Assembly (NCBI GenBank): GCA_032622095.1
Contig: CP136061.1
Coordinates: 89,336,983 to 89,400,982, forward strand
DNA: 64,000 bases
Direction: 5' to 3'
DNA from: Siphonodentalium dalli
Lineage: Eukaryota; Mollusca; Scaphopoda; Gadilida; Siphonodentaliidae
Below the pieces are notes generated by a model. The model saw only the letters and a program-made list of their open reading frames with translations, was not told where the DNA came from and ran no database searches. Each line of letters starts with the position of its first letter. The stretch's first letter is position 1. The translations under genes and the position numbers were made by a program. Positions 1-10,345 of the stretch are shown here, in pieces.

Positions 1-231
1 TTCTTATCTGCAGATTTGTTTATCGCGGTTGACACGGGAAATGACCGCGGTGTAAGGCGGTCGCGGAAAATAATACTGCGGTGTACGCCATAACGACTAG
101 ATTACCGCGGTGGACATCCAACATGACCGCGGTCAGAAACTGCTTGACTGAGGTCTAGTGGTGGTATGACCACGGTTATTACCGGCCCATAACCTCGTTA
201 AAGGGGTCGATTAATTAGAGCATAGCTGTAC
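1..231. repeat. Degenerate GCGGT-rich short repeat plus mariner-like MITE end
   Basis: The motif GCGGT recurs six or so times between about 24 and 176, mostly within ACCGCGGT or CTGCGGTGTA contexts at irregular 20-40 bp spacing, so this is a worn short tandem repeat. Positions about 196-231 match the right end of the TA-flanked palindromic MITE found intact at 8892-9091 (GTCGATTAATTAG followed by GCATA..TGTA). No gene is visible. Confidence 0.4.
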
Positions 232-419
232 TTTATTTAGAGACACCTATCAAACCGGCCCACCCTGTGAGTATACACAATATAAAATGTTCAAAACCTT
301 AAGGTTACTACAACCAGTCTGTACGTGGGGAAAATTTTGTTGACTGATTGGGATTGGCCAGTACGTTCTGATCAATCATAAATGAATGTAAGTGTTATTA
401 TGAGACAGTGAAATTGTTT

Positions 420-518
420 TTGGGGATATGGTGGGATTCGAACCCTGGCCCATGATGGCGAGCTCGCCTTGCGACTCAAAGTCCGACATCAATACCACAC
501 GGCCACCAAAGTGACCCC
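420..518 (-). other. tRNA-like sequence (Leu/Ser-type pseudogene or SINE head)
   Basis: Read on the minus strand this has an A-box-like TGGCCGTGTGG, a strong B-box GGTTCGAATCCC, and a 3' end CCCCA that pairs with the 5' TGGGG. The length of about 98 bases would fit a tRNA with a long variable arm, but the acceptor stem pairs only over five bases, so it is probably a tRNA pseudogene or tRNA-derived SINE head. It sits in the TULP4-like intron just before an exon. tRNAscan-SE would decide. Confidence 0.4.
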
Positions 519-564
519 ATATATAAATGAAAGCTTTAGTATTTTTGCTGTTTATTCTTTTTAG

Positions 565-750
565 CTCAAGAAAAGTAAGAGGAAACCGAGAAGGAAATAT
601 GTGTCAGTTTGTAAGGGCGTGAGAAAGTTTGTGATGCATAATAAAGCTCCATTGTGGAACGAGAACAGTCAAGTCTACCAGCTCGATTTCGGAGGCCGCG
701 TCACGCAAGAATCGGCAAAAAACTTCCAAATCGAATTTAAGGATAAACAG
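565..750 (+). CDS. TULP4: TULP4-like tubby protein, penultimate coding exon
   Basis: An acceptor (TTCTTTTTAG) precedes 565 and a donor (CAG|GTGAGA) follows 750, giving 62 codons in phase 0. After a basic stretch ([10 protein letters not shown]) the translation contains the tubby-domain signature [15 protein letters not shown], preceded by [15 protein letters not shown]. The tubby C-terminal domain is a beta-barrel around a central helix that binds phosphoinositides; TULP4 is the long family member with WD40 repeats and a SOCS box upstream. Those parts would lie left of the window. The '[13 protein letters not shown]' wording points to TULP4 rather than TUB/TULP1-3. It joins in frame to the exon at 2403. 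Confidence 0.85.
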
Positions 751-818
751 GTGAGAATAGTATGTGAGATTCAAGGAGTAAAGGGCTTTATTTAACACTT
801 TCTATAATAAATGTATTC

Positions 819-1239
819 CAAGACTGAGTTTAGTGTGCCTGTCATTTGCAGAATGAGGTCCCCAGAGGGGGAATTTAGTGACACTATCCCACATAGCAGG
901 CTAGCATCACTAAATTCACTCTCTGGGGACCTCATTCTGCTTAGGCCTCATCTTCTTGGAAAAGTTTCTTTATTATTAAAATTTCTATAGAAACTTCTTC
1001 ACAATAGATTCTATTTCTTTTTATAGTTTAGTTTCTCTATATCCCAAAATTGCCAGACGACACATTGCATAATCGAGGTTTCCCAAATCTGAGTCTATGT
1101 CTCCCATAGCAGATGAGGCCATGCAGAATGAGGTCCCCAGAGGATGAGTTTGGTGATGCTAGCCCGCTATGCAGGATAGCATCATTAAATTCACCCTCTG
1201 AGGACCTCATTCAGCAAAGGCACACTAAACTCAGGCTTG
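819..1239. mobile_element. hAT-like double-hairpin MITE, copy 1
   Basis: Exact 8-bp target duplication ATGTATTC at 811-818 and 1240-1247. The ends are CAAG(A/C)CTGAG...CTCAGGCTTG. Each end carries its own ~90-bp hairpin (AATGAGGTCCCCAGAGG...CCTCTGGGGACCTCATT), with an AT-rich middle. No transposase. It lies in the TULP4-like last intron. The 8-bp duplication and CA..TG ends fit the hAT superfamily. Confidence 0.85.
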
Positions 1240-1742
1240 ATGTATTCTACCACTCATTTATAAAAGGATACATTGGAATGGTCTATTATTCATCTGGAGG
1301 GGTTTTCAGGAAAAAAATAAGCTGACGACAGATAAGTAACGAAGTAGTCATATTTATCAGAGCGAAATGTTTCCTACATTCCTTAAGGGAACTACTCTTC
1401 AATTACTATTTATAGAAAGAATTAAATTTGGCAGCTGAATGAATTTCGGGGACTTTTCTTAGTGTTACAGCGCGACAGAGGTTAAAATTGGCCCCATTTT
1501 CAAGACTATGACTTGTCTTTCTTTGTTTCCCCAATTCTTATTTATAAAATTTCGCAATAAATAACATGATTTTTAAAGTGAGTCTCCCATGCTTTTCTGC
1601 CAAATGTAATTATCATTATGTACATTATTATTATGTACATTTACCAATTACAATGTACTGATGGAAATCATGGACAATCCCTTAAAATTGATCCTGTTGA
1701 GAATTTATGACGCTGTTTTGAAAAATTCACGTCATTCTTTAA
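1240..1742. other. TULP4-like intron, no feature recognised
   Basis: AT-rich intronic sequence between two MITEs. Apart from a short TTATTATGTACAT duplication near 1614-1640, I see no repeat or coding signal here. Confidence 0.4.
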
Positions 1743-2211
1743 AGGTACTCAACCCGTAAAGAGGGTCCCCATCTCAACAGATTCCAACAACAACAATCCG
1801 ATCAGAGGGTCCTATATTACTATTTCTTTGGCTTTGGGGGTAAAAAATATTTGATTCGAGTCGAGGAACCCATCAAACAAAGCTCAGAGTTATTAGATAT
1901 TGATTTTTCAAATTTGTTATGTTCTCGAGATGAGTACCAATAACTGCCGTAATCTGCTCTGGATGTGTACTCCAAATCTATTCAAACAGACAAGGATGAA
2001 TAACTCTAAAATCAAGTGGTAATTTTTACGCAATTTTGACTGAGTTCTGGGCCAGATAGTATTCCCGATAATGAAAAATAATAGATTTCTAAAATCGATA
2101 TCTAACAAATCTGAGCTTTGATGGGTGACTTCCTCGACTCGAATCAAATATTTTTGACCCCCGAAGCCATTGAAATAGTAATTGAGAGGAGTTTTATCGG
2201 GTTGAGTACCT
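1743..2211. mobile_element. TTAA-flanked MITE, AGGTACTCAA family
   Basis: TTAA at 1739-1742 and 2212-2215 flank inverted ends AGGTACTCAACCCG / CGGGTTGAGTACCT. The inverted arms extend over more than 150 bp (both carry a TCGAGGAA/TTCCTCGA and AAATATTTGA/TCAAATATTT segment). A TTAA target fits piggyBac or Kolobok type elements. Related arms recur near 5662, 6350, 11280 and 22780. Confidence 0.75.
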
Positions 2212-2402
2212 TTAACTTAATGATTAACTTTTGTGTTTGCAAAATTTTTCAAATATTTCACACCCCGTATATTTTTACTGCGTGGCCTGTACCTTATGCA
2301 GGTGGCTTTAATGCATGAAACTACAATATAAAACTGAGTTTTTATCTTTCTGTGTCCTTAAATTTCCATAGGAACCTATTTACACACTATTTTCTATTGC
2401 AG

Positions 2403-2519
2403 GTGATGCAGTTTGGGCGTATAGAGAATAATGCATACACTCTTGACTTCCAGTTCCCATTTGCAGCGATTCAAGCATTTGCTGTTGCTCTCGCTAACGT
2501 CACTCAGAGATTAAAATGA
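2403..2519 (+). CDS. TULP4: TULP4-like tubby protein, terminal exon
   Basis: An acceptor (TTCTATTGCAG) precedes 2403, and 38 codons run to a TGA at 2517-2519. The translation begins VMQFGRIENNAYTLDF and ends QAFAVALANVTQRLK. This is the last strand and helix of the tubby domain with the family's invariant QAFA motif, and the terminal RLK is typical of TULP4. Phase 0 matches the donor at 750 exactly. The 3' UTR downstream contains a TTAA MITE (2599). I could not fix a poly(A) site. Confidence 0.88.
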   Translation: MMQFGRIENNAYTLDFQFPFAAIQAFAVALANVTQRLK

Positions 2520-2598
2520 GTTTATTTTTGATTGGCGACTTGTTCTGGTGCTCACTGTTATTCAGAGAGGTTTCACGAAATCAGTAGACATCATTTAA

Positions 2599-2821
2599 CC
2601 CTTTCATGAGGTTCCTGATGGGAGCTGCGCTTGTGCAGCATTAACAATCCTGTGCTAGTGCATTCTCTTAGATATGCGAGTCTCCCATTGGGAGCCTCAC
2701 ATATATAAGAAAATGCACTGGCTCACAATATCAAAGTAAATATTGTTAGGCCAATGTATTCTCTTATATATGCGATAGGGTTTTCGTAAAAAAATTCCAG
2801 AAAGCTCCAGTCATGAAAGGG
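2599..2821. mobile_element. TTAA MITE, CCCTTTCATGA family, with double-hairpin cassette
   Basis: TTAA at 2595-2598 and 2822-2825; ends CCCTTTCATGA / TCATGAAAGGG. Inside lie GCTGCGC..GTGCAGC, then the first hairpin (CTTAGATATGCGAG...ATATATAAG), then AATATTGTTAGGCCAATG and a truncated second hairpin. It is probably in the TULP4-like 3' UTR or just beyond. The CCC start and TTAA target suggest a piggyBac-like element. Confidence 0.85.
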
Positions 2822-3368
2822 TTAACAGATTATTAATGAATAGGCACAAATTACATTTTTCCACATATTGAAAAACAACTTTATTGGTTTGCTCTCCTGT
2901 GAAATATGTTGGCTAAGATGGTAGTAATAATATTAATAAGGTCATTAAAGACATACTATATGGACATGCTCGTCACTATGCCAACTGGGAGAATGTAGAA
3001 TTCTACTAAAATCGCCAAAAATTTCTAAGAAATTTACCATACCACTCCATAGAAAACATCATCTGAACTGCGCTGAATTGTAAATATTTACATCTCGATT
3101 CAGCGATAAACTAAGACAAATAATTTTGCCATCGAGCGTGATTGCATTTAATTAATATAAAAAGTAACGCTGTGTGCTGTCAATTTGGATTAATTTATTC
3201 ATAAAAAATAACTACTTTGAGCCACATTATTCTCAATTTCTATTTGATCACCCCACCGGAGTGTTTCACATCACTTTAAAAATAAATGTCTGTGTTCTCA
3301 TGCTATGTATCCAGAGAAATTGTTATGGTTTAGTAAGAGTAAGAAAAACAGCATGATGAGAAGACTTA
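2822..3368. other. Intergenic AT-rich DNA
   Basis: No coding signal or recognisable repeat. The stretch may include the end of the TULP4-like transcript; the only AATAAA I noticed is near 3283. Confidence 0.35.
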
Positions 3369-3372
3369 TTAA

Positions 3373-3815
3373 AGATGGATTATCTCTTCATGTAACAAAT
3401 TTGAAATAGTTTCATGGGTATAAATAATAAATATGAATTGAAGAACCCCCTATCCAGAAATATTTCTATCAGTTAATTTTGATTTTATTTTGAATATTTT
3501 CTGATATAATAGGATGATTAAAAGGGACATATATTTGTTCTATTTTTAGAACAGACCGTTCAGGCGACATCAGATAGCGATAAGAGATTATTGGAGTGTT
3601 CCCATTGCTACACACCGAACGTCAAATGTCCCATATGGATTGTTTCTATTGTTATATTCTATAGTTACAAGCGATAATGAGTATGATTAACGTTTATTTG
3701 TGACAAAATTACACAATCAAATTTATGGTTTGTGTTAACAGTAACCACTATTAGTTGTTAGCTAAACGATCACCCATGTTTATACCAGAAAATATTAGAA
3801 AGAGATAGCCCATCT
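3373..3815. mobile_element. TTAA-flanked interspersed repeat, AGATGG family, copy 1
   Basis: TTAA at 3369-3372 and 3816-3819; short inverted ends AGATGGATTATCTC / GAGATAGCCCATCT. The body is about 80% alike, by eye, to 45941-46473 (shared TTTTTAGAACAGACC, AACGTTTATTTGTGACAAA, GTTAACAGTAACCACTAT). No open frame of note. Non-autonomous DNA element. Confidence 0.65.
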
Positions 3816-4440
3816 TTAAATGATGAATTAAAGTTTGGTGAGAAAAAACAACATATTAATTACAATGATACTTCTCTAATGCATATAAGATACATTTATT
3901 TTGGATTATTTAACATAGAAAATTTAATCTTTAAGTCGAGTGCACGCCTCATAATAATTAGGTGCCAGACATGTGCAGAATGAGGTGTCCAGAGGGCATT
4001 CGATTATAGGTAATTCCTTTATGATTTTATGGAACCGCTCTTACTATGATTATATGAAACCTCTCTTACTATGAGTCAAAAGTGCTTTGAAATAGTATTT
4101 ATTTCATTTGTTGAATCTCAGTTGTTTACTATGTTTTTCATTGTTTGAGGTCAGCCCAGTTTGATTCAGGTCAAGTCTGGAAATACTAGTAGTTTGCAGA
4201 ATGAAGTCCCCACAGGGGGCTTGCGCCTGTTCCCGAAAAATAATGTTACAGCGTCTTGGGCCGTATGATCTTTTTCATCTGTGGAATGAGACAACTTCGA
4301 CATAAATGACCTTTGACTCGACAATGAAACTGAACTATAAAATGCTTTTCACACATGATGAGTAAAGCCCTGTCTGTTTCTCAATAAACATTGTAAGTCA
4401 TTTTTTCAACTAATGGATTCTAGGATTGGTGGTGGTGTAT
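3816..4440. repeat. Fragments of the hAT-like double-hairpin MITE
   Basis: Short pieces of the hAT-like hairpin (GCAGAATGAGGTGTCCAGAGG near 3976; GCAGAATGAAGTCCCCA near 4196) lie in otherwise featureless sequence. Confidence 0.4.
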
Positions 4441-4548
4441 TAAACACAGAACGACACAAGTGTGTGAATGAGTTTGACGATACGGCACTTGTGACACTCT
4501 AGCTGTGTCCACAAACCCATTCCCACACTAGTGTTATTCTGTGTTTTA
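4441..4548. repeat. Short inverted repeat / MITE-like hairpin
   Basis: TTAAACACAGAACGACACAAG on the left pairs with GTTATTCTGTGTTTTA on the right; inner segments TGTGAATGAGTTTG and CAAACCCATTCCCACA also pair. About 108 bp with a 30-bp loop. Confidence 0.5.
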
Positions 4549-4555
4549 TGATATT

Positions 4556-4790
4556 CCAGGTTTTACTGCCCCGTGCTGGGTTAACATTTCAGGTTTTAGT
4601 GCACCATCCTTGATAAACATTCTGGGTTTTACTGCCCCACGTTTGGTGAACTTTTCAGGTTTTACTGCACCATCTTTGATAAACATTCTGGATTTTACTG
4701 CCCCATGTGAGCGACCTTTTCAGGTTTTACTGCACCATCCTTCATAAATAAACATTCTGGGATTTACATTTCTAGTTTCCAGGCAAACTC
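4556..4790. repeat. 33-bp minisatellite, left block
   Basis: Alternating ~33-bp units of GGTTTTACTGCCCCATGCTT and GGTTTTACTGCACCATCC, each ending TTCAG or TTCTGG. About six units. The block resumes at 5118-5215, so the MITE at 4795-5102 appears to have landed inside it. Confidence 0.75.
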
Positions 4791-4794
4791 CAGG

Positions 4795-5102
4795 CAGTGT
4801 TATCTCCCATCGCTCCGCTGAGATACCACTGCCATAATGATGGTGCTTTGCAGACGATAAATCTATTTTTACATATCGTCGCGGAACTGTATTTAGTCAC
4901 CTATTATCTTGTTTTGACCACCAATTTTCTTTTAAAGTTTGCAATAATGGTAATTCTTTCGGTTTTGATAAGAACAATATGAACTGAGCCAGACATAGAC
5001 AATTTTAATCCTAAAACATAAGAACTAAAACACGTAAGAATTCCTTACCAATTAATGTCATTATGGCAGTGCTATATCGCAGCGGTAGCGTAGAGGGCAC
5101 TG
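4795..5102. mobile_element. CAGTG-ended MITE inside the 33-bp minisatellite
   Basis: Inverted ends of ~45 bp: CAGTG..TCTCC..CGCTGAGATA and its complement near 5060-5102, both arms carrying CACTGCCATAATGA. I cannot identify a clean target duplication. Superfamily unknown. Confidence 0.6.
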
Positions 5103-5117
5103 TATGGATTTTGGTTT

Positions 5118-5215
5118 CCAGGTTTTACTGCCCCATGCTTGATAAATAAACATTCTGGGTTTTACATTTCTAGTTTCCAGGTTTTACTGCCCCATGCTTG
5201 ATACACATTATTTAC
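5118..5215. repeat. 33-bp minisatellite, right block
   Basis: Two to three further GTTTTACTGCCCCATGCTTG units, continuing the array interrupted at 4795. Confidence 0.65.
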
Positions 5216-5657
5216 TCATCCTGGTCTGACCTCATTCTGTTGCTGATATTATATGATGTTGATGTTATTTTCTTCCATTCCTCATTTTATTCCATGTAAA
5301 CATTCCAATTGAGATATATGTTATGCTTTAATTACCTTTGTTTTCAAATTCGTAAATTGTTATCCCGCACCGCAGGCTATCATCACCATAGCAAACCTTG
5401 TTCTGCTCAGGACTCAACTGCTATGGGAGACCTAGGATCAGATTGAAGTTCCCCAGTTGAAATTTGTGATGTTCACCCATTAGTCACCTCGGTTATGCAA
5501 TATATGTTCTGCAAATTAGGGGATATAGAAACAGAACAGAAGGGTAAAGCGACTAAAACAATGTTAATTGGAGACAATAGATACTTCCCATAAGATAAGG
5601 CTTGAGCTGTCCCCTTATCAACCGCTTCCAACTGATGTATCATTGTTGTTTCATCTA
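5216..5657. repeat. Fragment of the hAT-like MITE core and unassigned sequence
   Basis: About 5400-5535 matches the central part of the hAT-like double-hairpin elements (TATGGGAGACCTAGGATCAG, AATTAGGGGATATAGAAAC), without the hairpins. The rest is unassigned. Confidence 0.45.
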
Positions 5658-5661
5658 TTAA

Positions 5662-6440
5662 AGGTACTCAATCCGATTCGATGGTCCCCATATAATCAGA
5701 TTCCAACAACGACATTTTTAGAAATGCCGCTTCAGTTATCAGAATCGATTAATTGCCCAAAAATAATGGTAACACAGTCAACTATAGTATAAAATTGGCA
5801 GAAACGTGTTAATGTATCAACATGTTGTTTGACAAAATTTGGACTTATACGCCCTGTCACTAACTCGCGGCCATATAGGATCCACCAGACCCAGTTCCGT
5901 GGTTTTAGTGCTACAGGTCAAATGTCTGGAGTAGCATTCCATTGTGGAAGTCTCTCAGGCCTGCATGCAACCTTTTTATTCGTGTTCAAACTGCCAGGGA
6001 AAATTCTTAATCGGTATGAAATAATTGTGGTACGTTTCTTTATACAAGTGAGATCGAACAGATCTGTTTCCCCCCCCCCATTCATTTATACTGTAATTGC
6101 ATGGTAACTATGATGTATTGCCTAAATTTCCCAAAACTGTTTATCAACATGTTGTTCAACAAAATATGGCCGTATTATCACAATATTTGGCTGTATTACC
6201 ACTTGATTTTTAGAGTTATCCATCTTCATTCGCAATTTTGTCCCTGACTTTCAGGTTGATGACTTTTTTCGAGGCCACAAATAATTACACATTTCGAGAA
6301 ATATCGAATTTCAGAAATCGATATGTGATCACTCTGATCTTTGCTGGGTGGGTTCCTCGACTCAAATCAAATATTTTTTACTCCCGAAGCCAAAGAAATA
6401 GTAATTTGGGAGCGTTAATTCGGATTATGCATGTTTAAAC
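5662..6440. repeat. Interspersed TTAA-type repeat, related to 1743 and 11000
   Basis: Left end TTAA plus AGGTACTCAATCCG as in the element at 1743. The right part (TGGGTTCCTCGACTCAAATC, AAATATTTTTTAC, AGAAATAGTAATTTG) matches 1743-2211, 11270-11370 and 22770-22830. It shares CAGTCAACTATAGTATAAAA with 11027. The right end is not a clean partner of the left, so this may be a composite. Confidence 0.5.
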
Positions 6441-7514
6441 CCAGAGATAGCTGATGCAGAGGTGTAGTGCCCCAGAAAAAATTAAATATAAAATTAAATA
6501 TCATGCACCCGCATGGTTTTCAACACATTTTGGCCTGAGAAATGAGAGATTGACTTTGCATGGCCAAAGGGTGGGTATTTACTATTACTGCTTAAAATTT
6601 TGTAAAATAAATAATAGCTCTATATGCACATGGTACTGAAATTTTCAGTGATAAAATCTTCAAATTACTCACAAATTACACACATAATTTCTGTATTGAT
6701 CCCTATTCTAGTTAATAAATCATTATAAATGAGTTTATATTCATACTCACATATACATTAAATAGTAAGTTGTGATTCCTATGTTACATATCAAACTTTT
6801 ATGAAATACCGTGGGTTTAACAAAGTAAGTTACATTGGGAATTGGAATTTTTTACATGATCCGACTCCTTATTCCATTAATTAAACCTATTTTGTAATAA
6901 TGATATACAATGGTCATTGTATAACAGGAAATAGTGCCAGGTGTAAACAAATGTATTATTATTGCATAACCGTTGACTTCCGGCTTGTCGTCTATTTACA
7001 TTCTGTATGCTAAATTGATGTTTGTGACTATTTTTTATTTAGTTTGAACAGATATTTCATAAATATGTCAGAATCTTATTTATCTGGTACTATTTTTTAT
7101 GCTGGCAAACAATCCATAGTTGCGTGAAACGTCATAGCAGGCCTTATAGAAGTCGCTGTTAGTTTCAGGTTGCATTTATTGATTTAAGTATGTTTTATGG
7201 AGGTTTTGGATCAAGTAATAAATAGATAAAGGCTCAGTCGAGACCTTTTTACTGGACTTGTTTTGTAAATTTCGCTATCAACTGAGGACTCATAGATCCT
7301 TTAATTGTGTAATACTACAGACAAATTCATATTCTGTAGTTGAATTTTGTCAAATGTGTTTAAATTCTAACTTTTGAAACGAGTTTGAATTTGTAACAAT
7401 ATAAGTTATATCCTGCAACATCATGGGGTACATGAAGATTTGATTTGGCGTTATTCACTTCTTTCCAGACGATGTGCAGATGTTTTTGTATGACTCAAAT
7501 TGATTCTTCGTTAA
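6441..7514. other. Intergenic, nothing recognised
   Basis: AT-rich sequence with no ORF, hairpin or family match that I can support. Confidence 0.35.
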
Positions 7515-7762
7515 CCCTTCCATGACTGGAGCTTCCTGAACTTTTGTGAAAACCCTGTGCCAATGCATTCTATTATATATAGCGAGCCTCGCATGTATAA
7601 GAGAATACTTTGGACTAACAATATTTACCATGACCTTGTTAGCCAGTGCATTATCTTATATATGCGAGGCTCCCTATGTGAGACTAGCATATATACCAGT
7701 AAGAGAATGCACTGGCACAGGATCTTTAATGCTGCACCAGCGCAGCTCCCATCATGAAAGTG
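7515..7762. mobile_element. TTAA MITE, CCCTTCCATGA family, double hairpin
   Basis: TTAA at 7511-7514 and 7763-7766. Contains GAAAACCCTGTGCCAATGC, one hairpin (partly lost), TAACAATATTTACC, a second hairpin and GGATCTTTAATGCTGCACCA. Orientation is opposite to the copy at 2599. Confidence 0.8.
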
Positions 7763-7766
7763 TTAA

Positions 7767-8149
7767 AAATACCTCACTTTATAATATTTTTGTTTTAGTG
7801 GATTGAGATTTTACTAGATTGTAACTCCTTGCATCTTTACTATTTTATATGAATGCAATGGACAAAATCACTTTGTTCATTCCCCGTGATTACCAGCGAT
7901 GTCGCCACCAATCCGATTCATGACGTCTGCAACTACTCATTTACTCTATGTGGTCTTTTATACCCCCCCCCCCCCCTACCACTTTTCAAAGAAACCTGGT
8001 GGGTATAATAGGTTGACTTTGTCTGTCCATCCTGACATATATATATATATCTTTCAAAGACGGGTAAATGATGTTTGCGTTCTTCATTCCAGAGTTGTCA
8101 TTTGTCTATCTTGTTGTTTTTTTTCCATTCTCTCAGATTTCTCAGAGGG
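7767..8149. other. Low-complexity intergenic DNA
   Basis: Holds a poly-C run at about 7963-7976 and an (AT) run near 8037-8050. No gene is seen. Confidence 0.4.
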
Positions 8150-8220
8150 TTAATTTGGTGATGCTAGTCCGATGTACGGGATAGTGTCACTAAATTCACC
8201 CTCTGGGGACCTCATTCAGC
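8150..8220. repeat. Solo hairpin of the hAT-like MITE
   Basis: TTAATTTGGTGATGCTAGTCC pairs with the later GTCACTAAATTCACC, followed by CTCTGGGGACCTCATTC. Only one end of the family is present. Confidence 0.55.
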
Positions 8221-8306
8221 CTTGTTCTCAGCCATGGGTTATCAGATCTGAAAGAAAAACCAAAGCAATACATCCTGCTAATGATGACGTCAGAGCAGTT
8301 TTAGAC

Positions 8307-8432
8307 CAAGCCTAAGTTTAGTGTGTCTGTCATTAATTTGGTGATGCTAGCCGATGTGCGGGATAGCGTCACTATATTCACCCTCTGGGGGACCTCATTC
8401 TGCAAATGACAGACACACTATAATCAGGGTTG
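8307..8432. mobile_element. hAT-like MITE, short single-hairpin form
   Basis: Target duplication TTTTAGAC (8299-8306) / TTTTAGAA (8433-8440), 7 of 8 bases. Ends CAAGCCTAAG / ATCAGGGTTG. Only ~126 bp with a single hairpin, so it is an internally deleted derivative. Confidence 0.75.
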
Positions 8433-8663
8433 TTTTAGAATAGTCATACAGAGAAATAAAAATTCAGGGAAACCCAAAAGACTCAATGTTTAGTAAATGA
8501 CTTTGATTGTTTTTGGTTTCCATCCTGCCCGGGGCATGCTAGCACCCAAGGTGAAACTTCTTGTTTAATTTAGTGCTTATATTGGCAAATTAGCGTGCAT
8601 TGCACATCCCAATTGGCAGGACATTTAAGCATCAGTAGTTTTACATATAATTCTCCAATTTCC

Positions 8664-8885
8664 GACACTCCACAATTTCACATTTCAGTGACTTGTCAAC
8701 CACCCCTTCACTCCACCCACTGGCTTCAAGACCAACTTTATTTTTGAATGGTGCAATTTTTATTATCAATGCAAGACACTCCACAATTTCACACTTCAGT
8801 GACTTGTCAATCACCCCTATACTCCACCCACTGGCTTCAAGACCAACTTCATATTTGAATGGTGCAATTTTTATTATCAATGCAT
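8664..8885 (-). repeat. 111-bp direct tandem duplication with an open frame
   Basis: Two units (8664-8774, 8775-8885) differ at only about six or seven positions. The period of 111 is divisible by three, and the minus strand stays open through both (8641-8880), each unit reading IIKIAPFK..VGLEASGWS.GV.DKSLKCEIVEC. I do not recognise the peptide. It could be a duplicated exon fragment, a pseudogene piece or chance. A mariner-like MITE starts seven bases further on. Confidence 0.7.
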
Positions 8886-8891
8886 TTTATA

Positions 8892-9091
8892 CAGTAATGC
8901 CCTAAATAATCGACTCCTTAACCACAGCAGAATTATGGGTAACATTTTAGGATTTAGTCGTTGCTATTCATCGGAAAGCTCTCGGGAAGAGCTTTCCAAT
9001 GAATGGCAACAAGCCATATTTCCGACTAAATCCTGAAAAGTTACCCATAATTCTGCTGTGGTTAAGGAGTCGATTAATTAGGGCATTACTG
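8892..9091. mobile_element. TA-flanked palindromic (mariner-like) MITE, copy 1
   Basis: TA at 8890-8891 and 9092-9093; ends CAGTAATGCCCTAAATAATC / GATTAATTAGGGCATTACTG. The whole 200 bp is one near-perfect palindrome meeting at GGAAAGCTCTC..GAGCTTTCC. TA targets and CAGT ends fit Tc1/mariner derivatives. Other copies: 16554, 20083, 23308, 53574. Confidence 0.88.
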
Positions 9092-9176
9092 TACATTGTG
9101 AATACATGTTACTTATTTAAAGATGTACTCAGGGTTCCAACAATTTACATAACCTAAATACACACATGTTCATATC

Positions 9177-9310
9177 TAGAGGATCTCTAATGAGTCGCAA
9201 TTCTATATGAAATTTATTAATCGAGTGCACTTATTCAAAGCGAGGTTAGAATCAAATTTAGTGAATGAAATTAATATAATTCGTATAGAATTGCGACAAA
9301 ATTGAAATAA
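9177..9310. repeat. Diverged member of the TAGAGGATCTC inverted repeat family
   Basis: TAGAGGATCTCTAATGAGT followed by AATTCTATATGAAATTTATT, then the inverted arm AATTCGTATAGAATTGCGAC. It has the same layout as 13943-14258, 49678-49830 and 51640-51970 but is much diverged. Confidence 0.45.
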
Positions 9311-9611
9311 ATTTTATTACATAGTCACATTTTAGCAAGGAAAAACGATCTTGAAATGGTTGGAGTTAAAACAAATTAATAATAATTTCATTATCACAAC
9401 CAAAGAGGAAGAAAAGACACCTTCAATTGGCCTTAAATTAAAACAACAACATATGAATAGTCAAATTTAAGATCACTACTGACTTTGTTTTGCTGAAAAT
9501 AACATTATAAACTGAATTTGTCGCATAAACTTGATTTATAAATACCAAACAATACCACTTTGTTATTCACGGTGGGGAATCCTATTGTTTCGAGCTGATG
9601 AGTATCACGCA

Positions 9612-10264
9612 CAGTGTCCGCGCTGGACCGAAAAATACTTTAGCCAAAAGTTTTTGGCCAAATTAAATCCTCATTTTCTGGGCGGTTCACAATTAATGAC
9701 TAAAATATTTGCTTTAAACTTTATTTGTTACTCAGTATAAAAACAAAATTAAAACAACACGAAAACAATATTATACGAACATATGTATGCATTATATTAC
9801 ACAGGCAGATCAATTCATAAAAATTAATATAGAATACGGCGGGATTTCACATCGAACAATACGCAAAAAAGCCCGCATAAATCTGCTAATCTAATTGTAA
9901 TACTTTTATGGTGAGAAGTCAGTTTATTAAACGGGATGCAGATTACGCAACCATTGATTAAGAACTGCTCTTCTATAATCAACAAAAGATTTAGGTGTTT
10001 TATCTTATCAAGACGGCTTAATCAATTACATAACCGGTGTACAGCTTATGCGTTTTGACGATTAGGCTGGTTAAATGTTAGAGCTTACCTTTCGCTGTCT
10101 CGTGAAGTTTGATTACGTATTAATTAGCTTTACGACTCTATGCTTTCGGTCTCCATTTGGGCCAAAAAATTTAAGCCAAAAGTTTAGCCAAATTAAATTT
10201 TTATTAGCCAAATTCGAAAAATATTAGCCATTGGCTAATTTGGCTACCGACAGCGCGAACACTG
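9612..10264. mobile_element. hAT-type non-autonomous element, CAGTGTYCGCGCTG ends
   Basis: Exact 8-bp duplication ATCACGCA at 9604-9611 and 10265-10272. Ends CAGTGTCCGCGCTGGACCG and CGGT..CAGCGCGAACACTG (right arm inverted). Subterminal repeats of (T)TAGCCAAA and AAATTAAAT on both sides are typical of hAT transposase binding clusters. No transposase in the 653 bp. Confidence 0.85.
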
Positions 10265-10272
10265 ATCACGCA

Positions 10273-10345
10273 TTCAAAAATTTCAGGATTTATTCGGAAA
10301 TATGGCTTGTTGCCATTCATCAGAAAGCGCTCACTGAACATTTGT
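10273..10345. mobile_element. Fragment of the TA-flanked palindromic MITE
   Basis: TTCAGGATTTATTCGGAAATAT..GGCTTGTTGCCATTCATC matches the arm of the mariner-like MITE; both ends are missing. The hAT duplication at 10265-10272 abuts it, so the hAT element probably inserted into this older MITE. Confidence 0.6.

Noticed and set aside
8037-8052. Possible TATA promoter in (AT)n
   Set aside because: A dinucleotide run without nearby gene start.
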